A stretch of DNA of 64,000 nucleotides from Apostichopus japonicus (taxonomy: Eukaryota; Echinodermata; Holothuroidea; Aspidochirotida; Stichopodidae), in contig NC_092578.1 in assembly GCF_037975245.1 (NCBI RefSeq), forward strand, positions 17,925,821 to 17,989,820. Direction: 5' to 3'. Position numbers and translations under genes: made by a program. Positions 54,001 to 61,740 of the stretch are shown piece after piece. Position 1 is the stretch's first letter. Every line of letters begins with the position of its first letter. Under the pieces are notes generated by a model. The model was given only the letters and a program-made list of their open reading frames with translations. It searched no databases and was not told the DNA's origin.

Positions 54001-55954
54001 TATTGATATTGATAATGAGTGACAAAGATGATAATGATATTGATAATGATATTGATAATGATATTGATAATGATATTGATAATGAGTGACAAAGTGACAA
54101 GACACAACCTAATCTGAATACCTTTCCCCAAGTTCTTCTTAGCCTTGTAAGAAGGTGACTGAATCTTTTTGGCTGTAAACATGCTCCAATAATCCAGGAA
54201 TTGGATTACAGCAGATGTTCTCTGTAAGCTTTACATTTCTATTATAACTTTGTTGCTTTATTTTTCCACTTGAAATGTGGTGCCAAAAAAACTTCTTTTC
54301 CAACAAATAGATTTTTTCTCCTCCCTCCCTGCCCTGTTTTACAGAGTATGATTATGTTCAGTCCAGTCTTTAACCTGCCCAGACTTATACGGCTGCCCAA
54401 GGAATACAGCCAGGTGTTTGAGTTTTACCGTAGACAGGTCTGTAGGAAGTGCAGTACCAAACCTCGGAAGCCCATGATTTGTCTGGTCTGTGGTAAACTG
54501 GTCTGCTGGGCCAGCGACTGCTGCGTACTCTTCAAACACAGCAAGAAATTCGGAGAAGGAATAGCGGTAAGTCACTTCTTGTTACAGATTATGGGTCGGT
54601 CAGTTTCAAAAGTATAATATCGCTTTATACAAGAACCGTTTCAACTCTGAGTGAGAGAGATGTTTCCTTGAGTGAGACAGCCGCCCAATGAAATTAAAAA
54701 GTTAAGACGACAAATGTGTAGACTTATATATTAGGTGTAAAGGTTCGAAGTTGAGGTTTCCTTGAATTTAGGAGTGGTCTAATTCTTCTCCAACTGAGCA
54801 TAGAACATCCATTGACTGAACCATTTCCCCCCCTAACAACAATGGAGGTGGGGAACAACCCCCCCCTCCCTGTAATGACCACACTAACCCAGCTTTGTTG
54901 GTAGAATGTTAAAAATTTAGATAAAAATCCCAAAGTATTTTAGATTGATTCTAATGAAGTTAGGAAGGACATAACATCTCCGTCTCTTTTTTCCACATCA
55001 GCACGCGAGAGACTGCGGATCGTTAGCAGCTATCTACCTCGACGTGGACTCTTCTCTGACGGTCCTGGTCCAAGGTCAGAGGTTATGCAGATGGGCGTCA
55101 TTATACCTAGACAGTCACGGAGAAGAGGACCGAGGGCTGAGGTAGGCAAATGACGCTCGAGTGGCCTGGTTGTACGAAAAAACAGCATTCTGCAAATTAA
55201 ACATTATGTGGCTATTTTGTTTGCAAAAATCTCATTCTTAGACAAAATGTTAACATTTCACACCTAACCTTTGAAGGCTTTGATAGCAGATAAACCAGAT
55301 CTGTATATACTAATAATATACTGTAGGAATGTGGCAGCAGGGATGATTAAACTGTTGGTGATTACTTTCAGATAAACATTACTTTAGCTTGTGGCGGAAG
55401 AAATTCCACGTATGATTCTAGTCGTGCTGGTTAAAGTGAAACTTGAAGTTATGGACTCTACTGTATTTGTATTCAAAATCAGTCGGAACTTATTTAAACG
55501 TCTAATCAAACACTAGAGGGCCCGACAGTTTGATGCTAAGTAGGATCTTCTTCAAAGGTGAATTGAATTCTCTTCCAATCACTTTTATACATTGATGTAC
55601 TATTTGATTTGGGTGGATTTGTTCACTTAGATGATTTAATCTTTTAAAAACAGACTTGACAATAAGTTTAAATACTGCCATCATTTGTTAAATTTCTTTA
55701 TAGCACAATCGGTATATTTTGTCTGTCTACGGTATGCGTTTGACAACAGTCTTGGATAAACATTGACAAGAGAAGACGAACATGCTTCTAATATACATGT
55801 GTCTTTTTCTTTTATTTTTCTTATTTTTTACAGAAGGGGAAAGCCTCTGTATCTATGTCAAGAGAGGTTCGATCTTTTAGAGAAATTGTGGCAATCCGTC
55901 AAATTGAAGCATTTCTGTAAGGGATGGGAGTGGCACCTCGGCGGACACGAGTAG
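21019..55954 (+). CDS. UBR3: UBR3-type E3 ubiquitin-protein ligase, complete, 39 coding exons
   Basis: UBR3 is a large RING-type ubiquitin ligase of the N-recognin family, working with UBE2A/B-type E2 enzymes. Exons: 21019-21440, 22693-22829, 23567-23713, 24041-24142, 25287-25426, 26058-26274, 27770-27967, 30056-30189, 31164-31316, 31833-31922, 32673-32801, 33537-33604, 34657-34790, 35407-35492, 36282-36341, 36785-36948, 37803-37950, 38854-38958, 39560-39703, 40467-40596, 41225-41365, 42351-42535, 42897-43063, 43805-43893, 45052-45198, 46473-46609, 46925-47035, 47942-48145, 48766-48896, 49452-49540, 50297-50396, 50764-50858, 51064-51176, 51766-51873, 52492-52617, 53192-53407, 54345-54566, 55002-55141, 55834-55954. 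Phase agrees throughout, giving 1,849 residues; I recall human UBR3 as about 1,890. Diagnostic blocks: CGLVWTADFVAYRCRTCGIS, ILSHQSVA, GMNLNKREL, YECVIC, CGHYVHIKC, ECPICRQLAN, RRGKPLYLC. The start ATG is in AACATGG context with an in-frame TGA at 21001. Introns are GT-AG except 12 (GC-AG) and 14 (AT-AC). Confidence 0.96.
21520..21635 (+). repeat. Degenerate TTAGGG-like array in UBR3 intron 1
   Basis: About 115 bases of GGTTAGG, GTAGGG and GAATAGGG units resembling the metazoan telomere repeat TTAGGG. The flanks (GAATCCGTACCATATGAAT and CGAATGGTACAGATTT) are roughly inverted copies of each other, so the array may be the core of a transposed element rather than a true interstitial telomere. 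Confidence 0.7.
22310..22520 (+). mobile_element. tRNA-derived SINE (family B), 5'-truncated
   Basis: It begins at a B-box-like AGTTCGAGTCACTCC and shares its whole body, ending AGGAGGATCTAAAATAC, with the longer copy at 36021-36250. The 3' end runs into an ATT microsatellite. It lies in UBR3 intron 1. Confidence 0.75.
23081..23095. repeat. Poly-C run
   Basis: A run of about 15 C residues within UBR3 intron 2, just upstream of the inverted repeat at 23134-23255. Confidence 0.8.
23134..23255. mobile_element. Perfect inverted repeat with Penelope-like motif
   Basis: Arms of 56 bp (23134-23189 and 23200-23255) are perfectly complementary around a 10-base spacer. Each arm carries GCCT-CTGAAGA, a stem GATCCT/AGGATC with loop GCT, GAAAC, GTC and AGGC, the order of parts in a minimal hammerhead with one extra A after CTGAAGA. 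The same motif recurs, degenerate, at 55524-55558 (-). It lies in UBR3 intron 2. Confidence 0.7.
24693..25058 (+). mobile_element. TTAA-flanked MITE, copy A (UBR3 intron 4)
   Basis: The ends are TTAAGGCATTGAAGACTC and the complement of TTAAAGGGAGTGAAGACTCG, with TTAA at both ends (24693-24696, 25055-25058). It is about 366 bp with no coding capacity and closely related to copies at 34270-34630 and 44186-44550. TTAA target use suggests mobilisation by a piggyBac-type transposase (inference). Confidence 0.8.
26320..26740. repeat. G-run-bounded repeat in UBR3 intron 6
   Basis: It starts around GTGGGGGGGGGCACAAC and ends around GTGGGGGGGTGGGGCAC, with an internal GGGCACA motif, resembling the interior of the hAT element at 13181. 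An adjacent segment (about 26735-26860) is shared with about 35195-35290 (common core GTATGTAAATAGTAAA-like). Confidence 0.45.
27215..27520 (+). mobile_element. tRNA-derived SINE (family A), near full length
   Basis: The A box is TGGCCAATTGG (from 27225) and the B box GGTTCGATTCC (27269-27279) is a perfect consensus. The body contains CCTTGGGCAAGATGCTTTAT and ends AAAGCGCTATATAAA before an ATT tail. The AAAGCGCTTTGAGA...CGCTATATAAA end is typical of 3' tails that SINEs share with partner LINEs. It lies in UBR3 intron 6. Confidence 0.85.
29193..29750 (+). repeat. CTAC/CAGTAC tandem array in UBR3 intron 7
   Basis: About 560 bases of CCTACCTACAGTACCTAC-type units with irregular CCTAC numbers. 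It yields a 200-residue Thr/Tyr/Leu/Pro frame that is an artefact of the repeat. Confidence 0.95.
30551..30854 (-). mobile_element. tRNA-derived SINE (family A), antisense copy
   Basis: This is the reverse complement of the 27215-27520 element over its full length, from the ATT-rich tail (30551-30565) through the CGCTATATAAA-like end to the tRNA-like head near 30854. The B box is degraded. It lies in UBR3 intron 8. Confidence 0.8.
31549..31631 (+). pseudogene. Partial copy of UBR3 exon 9 inside intron 9
   Basis: It matches 31230-31311 (the 3' half of exon 9) over about 80 bases, including the exact stretch TTCAAGTCTCATTTCACATC. The frame is still open, but there is no acceptor or donor at its edges, so it is not expected to be spliced in. 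Confidence 0.75.
33605..34656 (+). other. UBR3: GC-AG intron (UBR3 intron 12)
   Basis: Exon 12 ends GAGAG and the intron begins GCAAGT, the standard strong context of the rare GC donor class. No GT nearby keeps the frame. The acceptor GTTCAG ends at 34656, and joining gives ...FERFKVWKF, matching the conserved FERFKV of UBR3. MITE copy B ends only 26 bases before the acceptor. Confidence 0.85.
34270..34630 (+). mobile_element. TTAA-flanked MITE, copy B (UBR3 intron 12)
   Basis: About 361 bp, with TTAA at 34270-34273 and 34627-34630, and the same inverted ends and body as copies A and C. It sits so close to the exon 13 acceptor that the likely branch site (CTTTAAC, 34625-34631) overlaps its right end. 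Confidence 0.8.
35493..36281 (+). other. UBR3: AT-AC, U12-type intron (UBR3 intron 14)
   Basis: The donor AAG|ATATCCTTTT fits the U12 AT-AC consensus exactly. The branch site TTTCCTTAAT at 36262-36271 fits TTCCTTRAY, and the acceptor CATAC| follows 11 bases after the branch A. Joining exon 14 (...QDK) to exon 15 (IPEKTG...) keeps phase 0 and recreates the LIPEN-like block of UBR3. No GT-AG alternative preserves the frame. Splicing should need the minor spliceosome. Confidence 0.9.
36021..36258 (+). mobile_element. tRNA-derived SINE (family B), in the AT-AC intron
   Basis: It starts GTGTCTCAGTGGTTAACGCC (A-box-like), has the B-box-like GGTTCGAGTCAC, and shares its body and AGGAGGATCTAAAATAC end with the copy at 22310. 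Its tail is ATAC repeats ending about 4 bases before the U12 branch site. Confidence 0.8.
37285..37330. repeat. AATT palindromic run
   Basis: Repeated AATT/TTAA units form an almost perfect palindrome in UBR3 intron 17. A similar run lies at about 57735-57790. Confidence 0.7.
41796..42083 (-). mobile_element. SINE related to family A, antisense, diverged
   Basis: On the minus strand it begins GAGAGCGTTGTGGTCAAGTG near 42080 and contains TCCTTGGGCAAGGCGCTTTA, like the other copies, but lacks the B-box segment and has a different 3' half. It lies in UBR3 intron 21. Confidence 0.65.
44186..44550 (-). mobile_element. TTAA-flanked MITE, copy C (UBR3 intron 24)
   Basis: Reverse-orientation copy, 365 bp, with TTAA at 44186-44189 and 44547-44550 and inverted ends TTAAAGGGTGTGAAGACTC / complement of TTAAAGGCATTGAAGACTCG. 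It is non-coding. Confidence 0.8.
45052..48145 (+). other. UBR3: RING-H2 finger of UBR3, split over exons 25-28
   Basis: The first Cys pair is C1187-x2-C1190 in exon 25. After an insert of about 87 residues (the rest of exon 25, exon 26 and the start of exon 27), exon 27 gives C1278-x-H1280-x2-H1283-x2-C1286. Exon 28 gives C1313-x2-C1316 (ECPICRQLAN). This matches the UBR family arrangement of a RING with a long insertion after the first pair, and all eight ligands are present. It should recruit the E2. Confidence 0.9.
49636..50215 (+). repeat. 29-bp minisatellite in UBR3 intron 30, about 20 copies
   Basis: The unit AGCTGGGTATATTACTGTTG plus AGCATTTAT repeats head to tail with a period of 29 and few substitutions (TTTAGC, GGATAT, AAGTGT variants). 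The last two or three copies are truncated. Confidence 0.95.
53074..53165 (+). repeat. Short CCATCAATT-type repeats before exon 36
   Basis: Units such as CATCAATTATTTTG and CATCAATTGCAACCATC repeat several times in intron 35, ending about 27 bases before the exon 36 acceptor. Three overlapping frames here are repeat-driven, although one of them continues into the real exon. Confidence 0.7.
53553..54085 (+). repeat. 12-bp tandem array with higher-order units in UBR3 intron 36
   Basis: The basic unit is GATATTGATAAT. Blocks of it are separated by a recurrent spacer, GAGTGACAAAGATGATAATG, with variants (ACACAGATGAAAATAATATG), giving a higher-order repeat. Long frames on both strands are artefacts. 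Confidence 0.95.
54345..55954 (+). other. UBR3: C-terminal Cys-rich cap of UBR3, exons 37-39
   Basis: Exon 37 (residues 1690-1763) has CRKC and CLVCGKLVC followed by a CC pair, and exon 38 starts HARDCGSLAAIYLDVDSS. Exon 39 carries RRGKPLYLCQERF and ends HLGGHE. This is the conserved C-terminal region of UBR ligases, called autoinhibitory (UAIN) in yeast and mammalian N-recognins. Role inferred from the family. Confidence 0.85.
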
Positions 55955-58776
55955 AAGCGAATGGACTCTGATGAGAGTTTCTACTCGATGTCGGGGAGAG
56001 GCAGAGAGAGAGGTAGGTTACCACGGCAACCGCCGTGGAGGATCGAGATGAAGGAGGAGAGATCGTGTGTTCAGTTCGCAGAGGTTCCTTGCTTTGTGTT
56101 GGTTTGCTTCTTTGGTTTTTTGCTTTATCAAAGTTATCTCTGCCTTTTACTAGTTTGAGATGTGTGGTGAACTCTCGGAAACTCAGTGCTACCTCTGATT
56201 TGGGCATATATATTAAAATTAATTCTGAAAGTTTTCAAGACTATTTCGGTGGTCCTTCTGACCTTCGCTAGGGTAGTAAAGGTAATTGGTGATTTACCTT
56301 CAGTTATTCGGCACCCACTCTCTGCTATTCGTAAGGTTTGGTGAGGTGATTGTGACAGTTGCCCATTGTCAGATCATACACATCTTTGAGAGTCCACCGG
56401 GTCGCCTCACCACGTTCGATCGTTACGTTCAGGTTTTTTCGAGGTTCAATCTTTGTTTGGATTGAACTAAATGGCAGATTTCTACTAACCAAGTTTTGCA
56501 ATGTTTTCTTGCAGAGATACTTTTAGCAATCAACATCTAATGAGTTGAAATAATTAACTTTTCTTTGAATATTTAGAACTTGAGAAGTTACACTGCATGC
56601 TGTGATATTTGAAGTAAAAGATAAAAAAAAAAAAATGTGTGCAATTTACGCTTCATGTTTTATCTTCTAATTTAAATGTCAGAGGATTTCTAAAAGTGCC
56701 AAAATAGCCTTGCGTTCTTTCTTTCTTGGTGATGTTTGGAGGAGCAACGTCTGAAACTTTATAGCTGCCCGGCTATTAAAGAAAGTTTAGGCAGTCAAAT
56801 CTTCGGCCATTTCTGACTTAAATAGTCTGAGTAAACTATTTTTGAAGTGCAGAGGATTCGCCAACTGCATGATGGGATTGATACTATTAATAGTAACAGA
56901 GGACATAGGCAGATGCCAGTTCGTTTGATCAAATTGCATATTTTTTATGTCCTGCAGAGTATGTCAATAAGTTAATATATGCTCTCTATAAACCAGAACA
57001 CCAAACTGGGCAAAGTTAGTATGGTAAAGACTATGATATGCACACCCTTCATAATAATGATAATGTCAACAGCAAAGAAAGTATAACAATTACAGACTTT
57101 TGCAGAGCTTTTATGGCAATTTTGAGGTACTGTGTTAAGTATCTTAAATGTTTGTGGCTAGATAATGGGAGAAGTTATAAGAATATGATGAAATTAAAAA
57201 GAAAAAAAATTGGCATATTCAGACAGAAGATCTTAATATTTTAGTATCTGAGACAATTGTATTGAAAATAAAATCAGATGTGAGCTCCTTATATCAAAAT
57301 ATGTTTAACATTGTTCGCACACATAATTTGCATTCAATATCACAGTATTTAAAAAATGTCAATCTTTAAGAAATCCCATTTCCAGGGACAAGGTCTTAAA
57401 ATATCTGATATTTGGAAATATAGAAACAAATCTTTAATATCGAATGTCTTAGCATTAAAATATTGAGATATTTACAAATGTCAAGATTTCAATGTTTAAC
57501 AGTTATAATATCGACACGTGCAAATACAATGTAGTAACATCTAAATATGTGAACATTTAGATGTTGATATATCAAGATAAACGTTAGTAATATGATATGA
57601 GATGTTTACCTCCGTACCGCAATGTCACCTTAACAGCTCTGTAGACTTATTTGTATTGGCCTTACAAGCCTGATGATATTGTTTCTTAAAAAAAAATTAC
57701 AGTCTGTTCTTTTGCCGATGTTATCTACTCATAGATTAATAATTAATTAATTAAACGATTAATAATTAATTAATTACAAAAATTAATTAATGAAAAGAAG
57801 TGTTGGGTAAGAAGATTAAAACGATGGTTGGGTATAAGTGAGAGTTACCAAACATTACGGTCTGTCTAAAGAAAAATGTTATGATGAACTTTATGTAATA
57901 TGTTCAACAAATTACTGAATAGTGTGAAACATTTACTTTTGATGTGGTCTATAATAACCTTGTAAGTGTAAATGCTGGAGGCTTCAGTCTGTTGAACTGT
58001 ACGATGTCACTATGCTGTTTTACTAACATGATGAAATGACCCTGTTAGACAAAGAAGTATTGCGTACAAGCAAAACACAGAACGGTTGTTTTTTACGGGT
58101 AAATTGTGGTGCTTTAGCCAAATATATTTCAGGTAGATAGGATACTGTGATGTTTTGTCATAAGATTCTCTCCGTTTTTTTCTTTTTAAAATTAGAAAAG
58201 GATATTTTTGTGAGCAAGTTAAGCAAATCTAAGCTGTATTTAGGTAGTTCTGAAAATGCGAGCGGTAAATCAACTCTCCATGCTACATCTTCTTCAAGGG
58301 CTCTGTTTTTACGATAAAAGTTTGTAGAAGGTAATTAGAAAGTTTAAAAACTTGATTGGTTACAATCAGAAACTTTGGCACCGATTTTCAATCAAGTTTT
58401 TGTTAATTGTTCATTAATTCTCGTCTGTGTTTTGATGGTTTAACTAACAAATTTCTGAACATGTTACTAGTAGAGGTCTTTGCAAGAATTTGATAGATCA
58501 TTTTCAAAGATAGAAGATGGTAAGGTCTGTCAGGTGGAAGCCATGACAGCCAGGTAATTTATTTATAAGGCACAGTATATTATTAAATGCAAGTTATATA
58601 GTTGTTTTTTTCCCTTTTATCATGTCTTCATGATCATGCTAACTTTAAATTTAATTTTGATGTTCTTAAATATGTAAAAGTTTGAATGTGTAAGGTGATA
58701 ACTTTATACCTAGTATAGATAACATATATGATGAGATAGTCACCTTTAATTGCAGTTAATAAATTAAGTCATGCTT
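55955..58776 (+). other. Probable UBR3 3'UTR and downstream flank
   Basis: This is AT-rich non-coding sequence after the UBR3 stop. Candidate poly(A) signals AATAAA occur at 57267-57272 and 58758-58763. An AATT run lies at about 57735-57790. No further gene was seen. Confidence 0.4.
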
Positions 58777-58864
58777 TTAAAGAACCATTCGTTTGTCTTG
58801 CAAGCTTTCTGAGAGATGAAGGTGGGTTAAGCAGAGGCCCCCCGATTCCCACCCTCTGCCCAGA

Positions 58865-59358
58865 CATGAACAAGGAAACACTAAGATGTAACACGCACAA
58901 TTAATGGACACCAAACTGTCACACATGGAATAAGGAGAACCCATGCTGTAACATGTGAAACTAGGAGATGGCAGTCTGTAACATGTGAAACTAGTGACAG
59001 TAATATGTATGAAAGAGAACGGAGATACCAATGGTAAATCAAGTTATTAGGAGACACCATGCTATAACACGTGGAATAAGGAGACACCATGCTGTAAAAA
59101 CATATGAAACTAGGAGATGGCATTCTGCAGCACATGGAACTAGGAGATATTAAGGGTAACACAACTAATTAGGAGACACAATGCTGTAACACGTGGAGTA
59201 AGGAGACACCATGCTGTAACATGTGAAACTAGGAGATGGCATACACACATATTAGGAGACACCAAACTGTCACACATGGAATAAGGAGACACCATGCTGT
59301 AACACTTGAAACCAGGAGACAGCAATATGTAACAATGTGAACAGGGAGATACCAATCT
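58865..59358 (-). repeat. About 30-bp minisatellite, left part
   Basis: Units such as GGAGACACCATGCTGTAACA(Y)GTGRAACTA recur with variants (GGAGATGGCAGTCTG, AGATACCAATGGT). The array breaks at 59358 and seems to resume at 61660 (GTAGCATGTGGAACTAGGAG). The orientation given is arbitrary. Confidence 0.85.
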
Positions 59359-59689
59359 CAGGGGTGTATCCAGGATTTTCTAAACCGGGGGGCGCGAATG
59401 ACTATCTAAGTGGAGCGCCACCATCGGTTGGCGCGCAGCGTACAAGAAAATTTCTGGTTTTTATACCCCCCAGATCACCGGAAATGGCACTTCTCAGGCT
59501 TGAAAATGACCAACCAGTTGTACACTTTTGCATGAGAACCAAGTATTTCCCAATAGTTTTTTTTTTTCCATCCATAACCTTTTGAGGATTTTCACCAGTC
59601 ACACATCATGTTCTACCTCATCGCATCTCCTGTGGATCATTGCTTTTGTAGGTGATTCTATACGTCACGGCCCACAATACCCGACAGCA

Positions 59690-60072
59690 GTGGCAGAGCT
59701 AGGGGTATCGGTCAGGAGGGGCGAGAATGGTCTGTAGGGGCGCTTTCGACACTGTCTAAGTGGAGTGCCACCACAGGTTGGCGCATAGCGCACAGAAATC
59801 TTTTGAATAAAGATACTCCCTAGATCGCCGGAAATGACCCTTTCCGGTCCTGGCTAATTTGCAGATAAACGAAGAATAAATAGGTGTAATCGCCAAATTT
59901 TACCAACAAAATGTGACAAATGTCAATAGGTAGATGAGAGCGCAATAAAAAGGCAATAATCGCGAATAAGTAAAAAGTGGTAAAGAGGTGAAAAGGGCGC
60001 CAGCAGTCCATTTGAGTCCGTCGGGGGGGGGGGCATCCGCCCCCTGACTGTATGGACGCTCCGCCACTCCCC
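59690..60072 (-). mobile_element. hAT-like MITE, reversed relative of the 6270 element
   Basis: The outer ends AGTGGCAGAGC and complement of AGTGGCGGAGC match the 6270 element, as do the internal ATAGGTAGATGAGAGCGCAA-type segment and the GGGGGGCATCCGCCCC end. It is slightly longer than the 6270 copy. No clear target duplication was found, consistent with nesting or decay. Confidence 0.65.
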
Positions 60073-61489
60073 ACTTTTCAAGGTTTTCAGCCCATTATTT
60101 GTTCAGAATTTGAAACTTCACATTTGCCGTGAATAAACTCACTTCAAAACATACCCATAATGTTACAAAAAATGTCATCTATGGACTACCAATATAGAAA
60201 AACCTCCTTCAACCCCTAACAGACCGGTCAGAACTACACGAGTAGAGGGAAGTATGATGAAGAATGTTGGTAAGGAAATTTTCGAAAATTCAATCACAGT
60301 TAATTTATTTGGTGTACAAATATTAACCCCTCTTATAACGGCTATTATAAAACTTGGTTGAAGGAAATGAAAAAATACGAGATATTTCCGAAACCGAACA
60401 CTACACACATAGGCGTAGGAGGCGGGGGGGCTCCTACTGAAAGAAAAATAAATTGCAATGATGTAGTTAAAGGAAATGAATAGTTTAAGAAATACCTCCT
60501 TGATAATTAAAATAAAGTTCTAAGCTTGGCCGACTAATTCGCCATTACTAATGTAAAAGAGAATTTGACATAATTGGACCACCATGCTTTTTCTCCATCT
60601 ACATAAGACATTTCGTTGTTTACATTAGCATCCCGCGGTCTACTGCGCAATTTCCACGGACCGTACGGTACACGATGGCATGCGATGTAATAACCGATGG
60701 TTGCTTATATGACATTGACATTAACATGTTGAACGCGCGCGGAGCGCGTGAAAAGTTTAGGTGATATTTTTCGGGCAAGTCGTTTACAGCCCCCAAACTC
60801 AAATTGGGTTCCTATGACTACACCATTTTCATGCTCACTGATATGATGTGATATCTGCTGTTTGCTTTACAAATTTGAACAGGCGCGCCAAGGGAGGGAC
60901 GAAGCCTGTAGGCAAACTATCTAAGCGTAGCGCCACCACGAGTTGGCGCGAAGCGTACAAGAAAATTTTGGCCGAAAATGCCTCCCAGATCGCTGGAAAT
61001 GGCACTACCCAGGACCATGGGTTGGCGCGAAGCGTACAAGAAAATTTTGGCCAAAAATGCCTCCAGATCGCTGGAAATGACAGTTCCCATGCCTTGTAAG
61101 TTTCATCTAAGCATTTTCTATTTTGAAATTACTAGCGATATCATAAAATCATATGCTGGGGGGAGGGGGGGCGGTCGCCCCTTCCCAAAATGCGTCATAT
61201 TCCCCGACGACTCAGTCGAGACCTGCCACAGTTGGTTTCATAGCACAATTGTTTTAGGCGTCCATACACACACACGCGTTATGATAGACAATATATAGTA
61301 TATATATAGATACATTAGTGAGAGAGGAAAAATGGAAACGTCCAAAGTGGAGTTGTTGGTATAAGGGTAGGGTGAGGCGCACGCCCCTTCCGAAATCCTC
61401 GAACCGTCACTGGCTACCCGGCCATGTGTATATAATAGGGATCAGCGCTGTGATGTCACTGTTCCTCGTTCTCTTCCCGGTGTATCGGC

Positions 61490-61607
61490 GTTTTTCTTTT
61501 ACTCCCTCCTTTTCTCCCTTTTCTCTCTTTCTTCTTTTTCTTTTCCATTCCTTCCTCCTCTTTTTTCCCCTCTTTTTTCTTCTCTTTTTTTTCTCTCCTC
61601 TTTTTCT
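61490..61607 (+). repeat. Polypyrimidine tract
   Basis: About 120 bases of almost pure C/T, capable of triplex (H-DNA) formation. Lys/Arg-Glu-rich minus-strand frames are artefacts. Confidence 0.85.
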
Positions 61608-61659
61608 TACCCGGGGGGCGCGTGCCCCCAACGCCCCCCCCCCCCTGGATACGCGCCTG

Positions 61660-61730
61660 AACCTGTAGCATGTGGAACTAGGAGACAAAAAGCTGTAACT
61701 ATCACTTGGAACTTTAGGAAAGTGACATAT
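61660..61730 (-). repeat. About 30-bp minisatellite, right part
   Basis: GTAGCATGTGGAACTAGGAGACAAAAAGCTGTAACTATCACTTGGAACT-like units match the 58865-59358 array on the other side of the insertion. In pieces: GTAGCATGTGGAACTAGGAG, then AAGCTGTAAC, then CACTTGGAACT. Confidence 0.65.
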
Positions 61731-61740
61731 GTACTTATCC

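Larger units (their letters stand above)
59359..61659. mobile_element. Composite 2.3-kb insertion with hAT-like ends
   Basis: The left end is CAGGGGTGTATCCAGG (59359) and the complement of the right end is CAGGCGCGTATCCAGG (61659). Inside are a reversed copy of the 6270 MITE (about 59690-60072), a duplicated GTTGGCGCGAAGCGTACAAG module (about 60930 and 61021), G-runs near 60430 and 61158, and a long pyrimidine tract (about 61490-61607). No transposase frame was seen. It probably represents nested insertions. Confidence 0.6.

Noticed and set aside
53509..54182. Ile/Asn/Ser-rich frames up to 198 residues
   Set aside because: They are translations of the GATATTGATAAT array in UBR3 intron 36.
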